Assembly (NCBI GenBank): GCA_030618965.1
Contig: JAUXCJ010000059.1
Location: 1-6,745 of the forward strand
DNA from: Thiomargarita sp.
GTDB taxonomy: Bacteria; Pseudomonadota; Gammaproteobacteria; Beggiatoales; Beggiatoaceae
Reading direction: 5' to 3'
DNA: 6,745 nt
The notes under the pieces are model-generated. The model worked only from the letters and a program-made list of their open reading frames with translations. It did no database searches and was not told the origin of the DNA. The translations under genes and the position numbers were made by a program. Position 1 is the first letter of the stretch. Each line of letters begins with the position of its first letter. Below, piece after piece: positions 1-5,647 of this stretch.

Positions 1-1
1 A

Positions 2-28
2 ATTTATCGCTTAGTTTCCAAGGTGTAG
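2..28 (+). CDS. Possible C-terminal tail of an upstream gene (expected molybdoenzyme alpha subunit)
   Basis: Frame 2 from the window edge encodes IYRLVSKV and then stops with TAG at 26-28, one base before a large palindrome begins. In type II DMSO-reductase-family operons the large molybdopterin subunit normally lies directly upstream of the beta subunit, so the end of that gene is expected here. Eight residues are too few to recognise a family. The other two forward frames also close within 50 bases (TAG at 12-14 and inside the palindrome), so the choice of frame rests only on the stop lying just before the palindrome. Position and gene order suggest the alpha subunit, but this is inference. 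Confidence 0.3.
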   Translation: MYRLVSKV

Positions 29-29
29 T

Positions 30-86
30 TTGGAGTCCAAAGCTTTAGCTTTGGAACTCAGCCAAAGCTAAAGCTTTGGACTCCAA
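30..86. repeat. Perfect 25-bp inverted repeat built of nested palindromes
   Basis: The arms are 30-54 and 62-86 and are perfect reverse complements around a 7-base centre (AACTCAG, 55-61). Each arm is itself made of two smaller palindromes: TTGGAGTCCAA (30-40; inverted as TTGGACTCCAA, 76-86), and an 8-bp dyad CCAAAGCT/AGCTTTGG (37-54 and 62-79). In RNA this could form one very stable hairpin or several small ones. It is not followed by a T-run, so it is not a classical intrinsic terminator. It lies 36 bases before the beta-subunit start, in the expected alpha-beta gap. It is probably a dispersed palindromic element or an mRNA processing/stability hairpin. Confidence 0.9.
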
Positions 87-105
87 GCAGTGATAAATGA
101 AACAA

Positions 106-111
106 AAGGAG
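106..111 (+). promoter_or_regulatory. Shine-Dalgarno site of the beta-subunit gene
   Basis: AAGGAG lies 11 bases before ATG at 123. An in-frame GTG at 90 lies upstream of this site and abuts the palindrome, so the ATG at 123 is the better start. The protein from 123 also begins like family members, with basic/polar residues and then LQLGREMAYPYD. Confidence 0.7.
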
Positions 112-122
112 ATTCAAACAAA

Positions 123-1249
123 ATGGCTAAACGCAATAATTTGCAACTGGGACGGGAAATGGCGTATCCCTACGATGCCCCTCTACCCAAAAAGCAAGTG
201 GCTTACATTTTTGATATTAATAAATGTATTGATTGTCAAACCTGTAGTGTTGCCTGTAAAAATGGTTGGACTAGCGGCAAGGGAGAGGAATACATTTTTT
301 GGAACAATGTCGAAACTAAGCCTTATGGTGGCTATCCAATCGGTTGGGATTTAAATTACTGGAACGTTCAGAACCAGCGAAATGGGATGGTAAAGAATTA
401 AAAAGCCAAACTATTTTTGAAGGTCGTTCTCCATTAGAACCACCATTGGGGCATTTGCCTGATACTATGGATTATTCAGCACCCAACCTGGGTGAAGATG
501 AATTGTCTGAAGCAGTGGCTCAAGGTGAACACTTTGAAGGTCTTCATCCTAAGTGGATGTTTTATTTAGCTCGTATTTGCAATCATTGTACTCTTCCAGC
601 CTGTGTTGCCGCTTGTCCTCGTCAAGCCGTTTATAAACGGGATGAAGACGGCATTGTGCTGATCGATCAAGAGCGCTGCCGTGGTTATCAAGAGTGTGTC
701 AAAGCTTGTCCTTATAAAAAAGCTTTTTACAACTTAGTTAGCCGTACTAGCGAAAAATGTATTGGCTGCTATCCGCGAGTTGAACAAGGTGATGTTGCTT
801 TATGTGTCGAGGCTTGTATTGGTAAAATTCGTATGCACGGCTTTTTAAGCACACAAACCGCACCGCGTGAAGATAATCCGCTGGATTACATTATCAAAAT
901 CCGCAAACTGGCTTTGCCATTGTATCCGCAATTTGGCACCAGTCCGAATGTTTACTACATTCCGCCAATTCATGTCCCCAACACTTTCCTTAAGCAAATG
1001 TTCGGTCCAGGCTTAGAAGAAGCCAAAGCCTTATACCATAAGGTGAAGGATGACAAGCAACTCTTGGGTGCGCTGCTGCTATTTGGTGCCAGTGACAGGA
1101 TTATCGAAAAGTTCAAAGTGGAAGGTGAAGAAGCAATTGGTTGGGATATTGACGGGAAAGAAGTTGCCCGTGTTCCATTCACCGAACCGCATTATGTGCA
1201 TGATAACTATGATGAAAAGTATGGTGTGTATCGGCATAATACCACCTAA
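123..1249 (+). CDS. narH-like: Iron-sulfur beta subunit of a type II DMSO-family nitrate reductase/nitrite oxidoreductase (frame break near base 350)
   Basis: This subunit carries four Fe-S clusters in a row and passes electrons between the molybdenum subunit and the heme b subunit. Frame 1 (123 to about 356) encodes LQLGREMAYPYD and the first cluster motif CIDCQTCSVACK (Cys 35, 38, 41, 45). The rest lies in the -1 frame and encodes CNHCTLPACVAAC (Cys 153, 156, 161, 165), CRGYQECVKACP (Cys 186, 192, 196, with Tyr 189 where NarH has Trp) and CIGC...CVEAC (213, 216, 228, 232). The joined product is about 375 residues, normal for the family, and reads through ETKPYGGYPIGWDL into LLERSEPAKWDG, so both parts belong to one gene. 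Restoring one A in the A-run near 353 gives GWDLKLLER. No signal peptide is visible; in this family the beta subunit is usually co-exported with a Tat-targeted alpha subunit. The sequence looks closer to NxrB/periplasmic-type NarH than to E. coli NarH. Substrate direction cannot be decided without the alpha subunit. Confidence 0.85.
350..356 (+). other. Frameshift site with a -1 slippery heptamer (T TTA AAT)
   Basis: The upstream frame reads GAT TTA AAT TAC and soon departs from the family sequence. The conserved continuation lies in the -1 frame (TTT AAA TTA CTG GAA). The break coincides exactly with TTTAAAT, an X-XXY-YYZ heptamer in the right phase for -1 slippage. A weak stem (CTGG 359-362 with CCAG 374-377) starts only 2 bases later, closer than usual for a stimulator. 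A one-base deletion in an A-run (AAAA to AAA), whether real or a sequencing/amplification error, explains it equally well and is more likely a priori. Confidence 0.8.
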
Positions 1250-1267
1250 TAATGCAATAAAAGTAAA

Positions 1268-1300
1268 AGACCTGACAGGTTTTAAAAACCTGTCAGGTCT
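1268..1300. repeat. Perfect 16-bp inverted repeat in the beta-gamma gap
   Basis: The arms are 1268-1283 and 1285-1300 around a single central A. Each arm contains an 11-bp odd palindrome, ACCTGACAGGT (1270-1280) or ACCTGTCAGGT (1288-1298... continuing to 1299), followed or preceded by a T/A run at the centre. It fills most of the gap between the beta stop and the gamma start, ending 4 bases before the gamma Shine-Dalgarno. There is no trailing T-run outside the dyad, so it is not a standard terminator. In the mRNA it would form a hairpin just before the gamma ribosome site, where it could affect stability, processing or translation. Confidence 0.9.
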
Positions 1301-1304
1301 GCTT

Positions 1305-1308
1305 GGAG
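1305..1308 (+). promoter_or_regulatory. Shine-Dalgarno site of the gamma-subunit gene
   Basis: GGAG lies 9 bases before ATG at 1318. An in-frame TTG at 1303 overlaps this site and would add five residues ahead of a signal peptide that already begins well at MKINQSK. The ATG is therefore the start. Confidence 0.65.
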
Positions 1309-1317
1309 ACAAAACAA

Positions 1318-2181
1318 ATGAAAATAAATCAAAGCAAAGCGTTTGCACTCCTTTTTGTTCTCTCAATTGTTGGAACAGTCACGCAAGCAGCAGATATCAC
1401 TGTAAAAAAGGTGGATGGGCCTTTACCAACAAGCCCTCTAGCAGCTATATGGCAACAAGCCCCAACTACCGATGTGGCTGTTGCACCGCAACAAATGACT
1501 ACGCCGAAGTTAGTCAAAGCTTCCGTCAATAAAATCACTGCTCAAGCACTGACTGATGGAAAATCAATTACATGGCGTGTATCTTGGCAAGACTCTGCGC
1601 CAGATTTTAACGTTGATGTCGGTCGTTTTTCCGATGCAGTAGCTATTGAATTGCCATTGACAAAATTTGCCGCGCCCATGATGGGACATCGTGGTGGTGG
1701 CAAGGTGCAAATCATCTATTGGCGAGGACTTTGGCAAAAAGATGTTGACGAGGGGTTTCAAGATGTGCAAAATGTCCATCCGAACTACCTGAACAGCCAC
1801 TATTGGTTTGCAGATGGGGAAGGTCCCTATCGTGTACCTGAGTCTTTTACAAACCCAGTTTCACATCAATGGTTTATTGCGAAACAGGCAGGGAATCCAA
1901 TGGCGACATTTTCGCGTAGCGAACCCGCACAGGAGCTAATAGCAGAAGGCTGGGGAACTCTCACTCACCAACCAGAATCTGCTACTACTGCCAAAGGGGT
2001 CTGGAAAAACGGTAGTTGGAATGTTATATTCACTCGTCCGCTCACCACCAATGATCCAAATGACTATCAATTTGCTCAAGGTGAAAAGGGACAAATTGCT
2101 TTTGCGGTTTGGCAGGGCGGAGAAGGTAATGTTGGTGGCCGTAAACATTGGTCGTTATGGACAGCTTACCAAATGCCATAA
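1318..2181 (+). CDS. Periplasmic heme b gamma subunit, ethylbenzene-dehydrogenase type
   Basis: The product has 287 residues. Residues 1-24 form a Sec signal peptide: a Lys-containing start, a hydrophobic stretch AFALLFVLSIVG, and a likely cleavage after TQA or QAA. The mature part has the Trp-rich beta-sandwich look of the EbdC/DdhC/SerC/NxrC heme b domain: ITWRVSWQDSAP, IIYWRGLWQKD, a middle ESFTNPVSHQW, then GVWKNGSWNVIFTRPL and a C-terminal FAVWQGGEG...GGRKHWSLW. Known members bind one heme b between a Met and a Lys; candidates here are Met 121/122 (APMMGHRGGG) and Lys 276 (GGRKHWS), assigned by motif position only. The protein would exchange electrons with the beta subunit on one side and a periplasmic cytochrome c on the other. 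It is longer than the roughly 215-240 residues of EbdC/SerC-type subunits. The gene sits 27 bases before the cytochrome c gene, as one operon. Confidence 0.82.
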   Translation: MKINQSKAFALLFVLSIVGTVTQAADITVKKVDGPLPTSPLAAIWQQAPTTDVAVAPQQMTTPKLVKASVNKITAQALTDGKSITWRVSWQDSAPDFNVDVGRFSDAVAIELPLTKFAAPMMGHRGGGKVQIIYWRGLWQKDVDEGFQDVQNVHPNYLNSHYWFADGEGPYRVPESFTNPVSHQWFIAKQAGNPMATFSRSEPAQELIAEGWGTLTHQPESATTAKGVWKNGSWNVIFTRPLTTNDPNDYQFAQGEKGQIAFAVWQGGEGNVGGRKHWSLWTAYQMP

Positions 2182-2208
2182 ATACTTAAATAAAACAGGA
2201 AATTAAAC

Positions 2209-2538
2209 ATGACTAAATCCAAATTAATGACAACTATCGCTGGTATTTATCTCGTGATGAGCCTGAGTAGCGGCGCAACAATGGCAGCACCGGATGGTGC
2301 GGCACTATACCAAACCAAAGGCTGTTTAGCCTGTCATGGGATGGATGCTAAAACACCGCTTATGCCAATCTATCCTAAGCTCGCTGGACAAAACAAGGAC
2401 TATGCCATTGCTCAGATGAAAGACATCAAAAGCGGTGCGCGTAACAATGGGCAGACTGCGGTGATGAAGGGAATAATGGCAGAAGTGAGTGATGCTGAGA
2501 TGGCTGCTATTGCTGAATGGCTGTCATCTTTGAAGTAA
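2209..2538 (+). CDS. Small periplasmic class I cytochrome c (c553/c4-like)
   Basis: The product has 109 residues. Residues 1-26 are a signal peptide ending TMA|AP. One heme c site, CLACH (Cys 39, Cys 42, His 43), is followed by PKLAGQNKDY, the usual segment after the heme site in c553/c4 domains. The C-terminal MKGIMAEVSDAEMAAIAEWL matches the family pattern M-x-x-I...L-S-D, making Met 86 the probable distal ligand. AGGA at 2197-2200 precedes the ATG. Its position directly after the heme b subunit suggests it is the soluble electron partner of the molybdoenzyme: a donor if the enzyme reduces nitrate, an acceptor if it oxidises nitrite. The link to the enzyme is inferred from gene order. Confidence 0.88.
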   Translation: MTKSKLMTTIAGIYLVMSLSSGATMAAPDGAALYQTKGCLACHGMDAKTPLMPIYPKLAGQNKDYAIAQMKDIKSGARNNGQTAVMKGIMAEVSDAEMAAIAEWLSSLK

Positions 2539-2560
2539 TTTAAAGTAAGAAAACTACAAT

Positions 2561-2596
2561 TGGAGTGCAAGGTAACCTTGCACTCCAGTTTTTTTT
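2561..2596 (+). terminator. Intrinsic terminator-like hairpin with T8 tail, between cytochrome c and chaperone genes
   Basis: The arms 2561-2573 and 2575-2587 are perfect reverse complements around one base; realistically this is an 11-bp stem with loop GTAAC. A G and then eight T (2589-2596) follow. This is a textbook Rho-independent terminator on the + strand, 22 bases after the cytochrome c stop. The chaperone gene begins only 20 bases after the T-run, leaving little room for a new promoter, so partial read-through is likely. The stem sequence recurs at 3449-3474. Confidence 0.8.
2562..2587. repeat. Palindromic repeat, copy 1
   Basis: This 26-base stretch matches 3449-3474 at 25 of 26 positions; the only difference is T versus C in the loop (2573 versus 3460). 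Its first 11 bases with one flanking T (TTGGAGTGCAA, 2560-2570) also resemble TTGGAGTCCAA at 30-40, with one difference. Confidence 0.85.
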
Positions 2597-2616
2597 AAAA
2601 TTTAATCCTCCAAACA

Positions 2617-3420
2617 ATGACTCAAATTCCCGCAAATAATATATCTCCTCAACCAATAAACTGGTTCAAGGATGGAGCTTTACCAATCCCACTTTCGGAG
2701 CAAGCAGAATGGTCAAAAGAAGAAATGGATCATTTAGCAGTGCTCGCACAAGCCGATTTACTTTTTCTGATAGCACAAATGTTTGCCCCGCCATCAGCAC
2801 AAATACGGCAAATGTTGGAGATTGAAATACCTGATATTGAAAAATTATTACAAAGTTCAAACCTTCCAGAACCAGATAATCTTGCCGAAACCTATCAACA
2901 AATCCGCGAACAAGCGCAAAATCTCAATTTAGATACTTGGATAGCAGAATATAACCGTTTATTTGAAGGCAATGTCGCTTGTCCTATTAATGAATCTGGT
3001 TTTATACGGCGCGATAAAGGTGCTATCTTAGCTGATATTGCTGGATTTTATAATGCTTTTGGTTTTAAATTATCTGAAGATGCCAGCGAAAAAGTAGATC
3101 ATTTAACCGCAGAGCTTGAATTTATGGCCATGTTATTAGTCAAGCTCGTACAAGCACCAGATCAAGAAGATGCACCACGAACCACGCACGATGCCTTGGG
3201 TTCATTTAGTTTTGATCACCTTGGAGAATGGCTACCCACTTTTTGTGAACGGCTCACAGAGACAAGCACTTTAATCTTATACCAAGAAATGGCTAAACTG
3301 TTACTTAGTGCGTGGACTGGCATTCTCAAAGTCAATCAATTGCCCCTACCAGAAGGTTCTATTCAAAATCCACCCGAAGATGACGGAACACCTTATGAAT
3401 GTGGTATGGTAGAAAAATAA
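2617..3420 (+). CDS. TorD/NarJ-type assembly chaperone for the molybdoenzyme
   Basis: The product has 267 residues, acidic and all-helical in appearance, with no signal peptide or membrane segment, so it is cytoplasmic. The central part carries the family pattern: EYNRLFEGNVACPINESGF, then ILADIAGFYNAFGFKLSE, then DHLTAELEFMAMLLVKLV. This is the Tyr-x-x-Leu-Phe...Pro...Glu-Ser, Tyr...Phe-Gly and Asp-His-x-x-x-Glu-Leu-Glu-Phe series of TorD/NarJ/DdhD chaperones. Such proteins hold the alpha subunit, guide molybdenum cofactor insertion and delay Tat export until folding is complete. It closes the operon, as expected for type II enzymes. No Shine-Dalgarno is visible before the ATG (the leader is TTTAATCCTCCAAACA), and a terminator lies just upstream, so expression is probably lower than that of the structural genes. 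The first 35 residues or so are weakly conserved in style, so a later start cannot be excluded. Confidence 0.85.
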   Translation: MTQIPANNISPQPINWFKDGALPIPLSEQAEWSKEEMDHLAVLAQADLLFLIAQMFAPPSAQIRQMLEIEIPDIEKLLQSSNLPEPDNLAETYQQIREQAQNLNLDTWIAEYNRLFEGNVACPINESGFIRRDKGAILADIAGFYNAFGFKLSEDASEKVDHLTAELEFMAMLLVKLVQAPDQEDAPRTTHDALGSFSFDHLGEWLPTFCERLTETSTLILYQEMAKLLLSAWTGILKVNQLPLPEGSIQNPPEDDGTPYECGMVEK

Positions 3421-3448
3421 ATAATTTGAACAGTGATTTTTGTGATTC

Positions 3449-3474
3449 GGAGTGCAAGGCAACCTTGCACTCCA
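3449..3474. repeat. Palindromic repeat, copy 2, in the convergent gap
   Basis: Perfect 11-bp arms (3449-3459 and 3463-3473) enclose the loop CAA. The sequence is nearly identical to copy 1 at 2562-2587, 887 bases upstream. It sits between the convergent chaperone and nirN genes (gap 3421-3485). Neither side has a T-run in the direction of transcription, so a role as an intrinsic terminator is weaker here than for copy 1, though a hairpin in both transcripts is certain to be possible. Two near-identical copies suggest a dispersed genomic repeat. Confidence 0.85.
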
Positions 3475-3485
3475 ATTGATCTCAA

Positions 3486-5054
3486 TTAATGACTAGTTCC
3501 ACTAGATCGGTGGATTTTGTTATAAACATTATACTTGCCAGAAGGTTTACGCATTGGTAATCGCTTCACTTCTTTCAAAGTAGCCGCATCATATACTATC
3601 AATGCCCCTTCCATATCCCAGATACTAAGTAAAGCATACCGCCCATAACGATCAAATTCTATATGAGCAGCGGTTTTACCCGCCGCTGGGTGTAGCGTTT
3701 TAACAATTTCTAGGGTGGACTTATCAATTACATGCACCGCATCTTTGTTCGGGCCAAAAAATACATCTACCCAAGCATAACGAGTATTTTCGTGGCTACG
3801 CATAAAAAAGCCCGGTCCCAAGGTTTCAATACGCTTAATAGTTTTCCAAGTCCCCATATCTATAACACTAACCACGCTTTCTTTAAGATTTGGCGTTGCT
3901 AACACTGACTTACCTTGATAATCCCAAATAATACCAGAACCAAGATGTGGCATACCCGGCAAATCTAACTCGGCAATCTTACGCCCAACAATGAGATTAA
4001 CCACCTGCCCTTTTGCGCCATCCCGTGCTGCACCAATAAGATGCAGATAATCTTGATCAAAGAAAAAATCATCTAAAAAATTATCCAGTTTAATGCGGCG
4101 AATGGGAAATTCTTGTTTATTAATGAAGTGTTCTTCCCCTGAGTCTTGACGATAGTCATGCATTGGTCCTTGATAGACAGGCAATGCTTGGGCTTTATTG
4201 CTATAAGGAATTTCCCATACTTCTTTTATGTCTTTTAAGGCCGCAATAAAACTGTGACGAGGTGGTGCAGTATAGACGGCACTTACCCGCGAAGTTTTAC
4301 CAGTTCCGTCACCCACATCTATGACTTTAATTGGCGACAAATCACGAGCATCTAACACCACTAAGGTATGAGGCAAATAATTAGCCACCATCACATAACG
4401 GTCATCCCCTGAAACGGCAAGATTACGAGTGTTAATACCAGCGCGAATCTCCGCCACCATTTTCAGATTGTACATATCAAACTTACTAATCCAACCATCG
4501 CGGGAAGCTAGGTAAACAAAACGCCCATTTGAAGAATACTTCAAACCACCGTGCAGCGCAAAACGGCTGGCAAAACGATAAATCGGTTCTAATTTATCTC
4601 CATCCAATACCGTTACATGATGATCGCCTTTCTCTACCACCGTAAACAAATTCAAAGGATCAGCATCATACACAGGCTTATTTGGTAACTGAGCGTCGGT
4701 ATAATGAATGACATGGGTGGCCTTAATTTCCGCTATTCCCATACTAGGAATTTCTGGCAGGGGCGTATAGATATATTTTACTAGTGCTTGAACTTGTGGA
4801 TCGGAGAGTTTGTCTGCAAAAGCAGGCATTTGGGTGGCGGGCTGTCCCTGTTTAATGACGATATTTGCCTTAGTACGCCGCAAGCGGCTCAAATTTCCTG
4901 GCAACAAAGCTGGCCCAGTTCCACCTAAGCGATCAGCACTGTGACAACTAGCACAATGTTGGGTATAGAGTTTGACGACGTTATCTGTAGCATTACCTGC
5001 TGACATTATCATCATAAGGAATAAAAATACTGTAATAGGCGTTTTTATTATCAT
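3486..5054 (-). CDS. nirN: NirN-like c-d1 protein, dihydro-heme d1 dehydrogenase
   Basis: From ATG at 5054 the product has 522 residues. It starts with a signal peptide (MIIKTPITVFLFLMMIMSAGNA), then a cytochrome c domain with CASCH (Cys 34, Cys 37, His 38) and probable ligand Met 76 (QMPAF), then an eight-bladed d1-type propeller. His 168 (RFALHGGL) aligns with the proximal heme d1 histidine of NirS. Where NirS has the catalytic FLHDGG, this protein has FLDDFFFD (Asp 328). The second NirS histidine is kept (MPHLGSG, His 370), and AAHIEF (His 464) and GKYNVYN follow. This pattern fits NirN, which oxidises a d1 precursor to heme d1 in the periplasm, better than the nitrite reductase NirS; NirF lacks a heme c domain. 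The open frame reaches a GTG at 5093 (535 residues), and a TTG at 5081 has GGAG close upstream. No start has a good ribosome site, so the exact start is uncertain. The gene is divergent from norCB. Confidence 0.82.
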   Translation of the reverse strand: MIIKTPITVFLFLMMIMSAGNATDNVVKLYTQHCASCHSADRLGGTGPALLPGNLSRLRRTKANIVIKQGQPATQMPAFADKLSDPQVQALVKYIYTPLPEIPSMGIAEIKATHVIHYTDAQLPNKPVYDADPLNLFTVVEKGDHHVTVLDGDKLEPIYRFASRFALHGGLKYSSNGRFVYLASRDGWISKFDMYNLKMVAEIRAGINTRNLAVSGDDRYVMVANYLPHTLVVLDARDLSPIKVIDVGDGTGKTSRVSAVYTAPPRHSFIAALKDIKEVWEIPYSNKAQALPVYQGPMHDYRQDSGEEHFINKQEFPIRRIKLDNFLDDFFFDQDYLHLIGAARDGAKGQVVNLIVGRKIAELDLPGMPHLGSGIIWDYQGKSVLATPNLKESVVSVIDMGTWKTIKRIETLGPGFFMRSHENTRYAWVDVFFGPNKDAVHVIDKSTLEIVKTLHPAAGKTAAHIEFDRYGRYALLSIWDMEGALIVYDAATLKEVKRLPMRKPSGKYNVYNKIHRSSGTSH

Positions 5055-5126
5055 AACTATTAAATTAATTGATTTTCTCAAAAGGCTCCGCACTATAACA
5101 CAGTTTTAAATAGTGTGAAAACCCAC

Positions 5127-5140
5127 TTGACATACATCAA
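5127..5140. promoter_or_regulatory. FNR/DNR-type binding site
   Basis: TTGAC-ATAC-ATCAA matches the FNR/DNR/NNR consensus TTGAT-N4-ATCAA at 9 of 10 defined positions. Its centre is at 5133.5, about 41.5 bases before a start point near 5175, which is the class II activator position for the -10-like TAAACT at 5164-5169. This arrangement predicts anaerobic or NO-dependent activation of norCB. The site may also serve nirN on the other strand. Confidence 0.75.
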
Positions 5141-5163
5141 GGATTTTCTACTTTTTATACCTT

Positions 5164-5169
5164 TAAACT
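5164..5169 (+). promoter_or_regulatory. Candidate -10 element of norCB
   Basis: TAAACT lies in an AT-rich tract, with the predicted start point near 5175-5176. It was chosen because it puts the FNR/DNR-like site at about -41.5. No -35 match is expected at a class II activated promoter. The tract is AT-rich enough that neighbouring hexamers are possible. Confidence 0.45.
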
Positions 5170-5185
5170 ATATATTTTTGGCTTT

Positions 5186-5190
5186 AGGAG
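5186..5190 (+). promoter_or_regulatory. Shine-Dalgarno site deciding the norC start
   Basis: AGGAG lies 8 bases before ATG at 5199. An in-frame GTG at 5115 would put the FNR-like site and the promoter inside the coding region and add 28 residues absent from NorC proteins. The start at 5199 is therefore preferred. Confidence 0.8.
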
Positions 5191-5198
5191 AACTGCCG

Positions 5199-5633
5199 AT
5201 GAGTGAAGTGTTCACAAAATCCATGGCACGAAACATCTATTATGGGGGGTCAGTATTTTTCTTCTTACTGTTCCTTGCCTTAACCTTTGATACCAGCAGT
5301 GCTTTACCAGAGCGTGATCATCGGGAAAATATTACCCCTGAAGTAGTACTAGGTAAAAAGGTATGGGAAGATAATAACTGTATTGGTTGCCATACCATAC
5401 TCGGGGAAGGTGCTTATTATGCCCCAGAACTGGGCAATGTTTATAAGCGTTTTGGTAATAGCAAAGAGGCTATTAAAGGTTTTATCAAAAGTCGTCCTGT
5501 AAATGGTATCCCAGGGCGACGCAGTATGCCTCAATTTAACCTCACTGAGGAAGAATTAGAAGCTATCGCTGAATTTTTGAAGTGGACTTCAGAAATTAAT
5601 ACCTCAAATTGGCCACCTAATATCCAAGGTTAA
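5199..5633 (+). CDS. norC: Nitric oxide reductase cytochrome c subunit NorC
   Basis: The product has 144 residues, the usual NorC size. An N-terminal membrane anchor (about residues 14-31, YYGGSVFFFLLFLALTF) is followed by a periplasmic cytochrome c domain. The heme site is CIGCH (Cys 61, Cys 64, His 65), continuing HTILGEGAYYAPELGN, a NorC signature. GRRSMPQF supplies the distal ligand Met 110. NorC receives electrons from periplasmic cytochrome c or cupredoxin and passes them to heme b in NorB. The first gene of norCB, it lies downstream of an FNR/DNR-type site, and only 14 bases separate it from norB. Confidence 0.96.
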   Translation: MSEVFTKSMARNIYYGGSVFFFLLFLALTFDTSSALPERDHRENITPEVVLGKKVWEDNNCIGCHTILGEGAYYAPELGNVYKRFGNSKEAIKGFIKSRPVNGIPGRRSMPQFNLTEEELEAIAEFLKWTSEINTSNWPPNIQG

Positions 5634-5647
5634 GGAGAAAAAAATAG

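Noticed and set aside
30..86. CRISPR array or insertion-sequence end
   Set aside because: There is only one inverted pair with a 7-base centre, no regularly spaced direct repeats, no transposase gene and no target duplication that I can see.
90..122. GTG at 90 as the beta-subunit start
   Set aside because: It lies just after the palindrome and upstream of the AAGGAG that serves ATG 123; the extra 11 residues look untranslated.
1079..1366. Open frame on the - strand opposite the beta-gamma junction, and similar - strand frames at 970-1182, 1564-1800, 1936-2148 and 6278-6615
   Set aside because: All lie opposite well-supported genes, have no ribosome sites or recognisable motifs, and look like chance frames.
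1050..1532. A 160-codon open frame on the + strand spanning the end of the beta gene and the start of the gamma gene
   Set aside because: It overlaps two recognisable genes in another frame, crosses the palindrome at 1268-1300 and its translation has no family features.
3449..3473. Bidirectional intrinsic terminator for the convergent genes
   Set aside because: The stem is perfect, but neither strand has a T-run after it; kept as a repeat rather than a terminator.
3486..5054. Annotation as cd1 nitrite reductase NirS
   Set aside because: The FLHDGG catalytic histidine of NirS is Asp here, and the C-terminal AAHIEF motif fits NirN.
5115..5198. GTG at 5115 as the norC start
   Set aside because: It would place the FNR-type site and the promoter inside the gene; AGGAG and ATG at 5199 give a normal NorC N-terminus.
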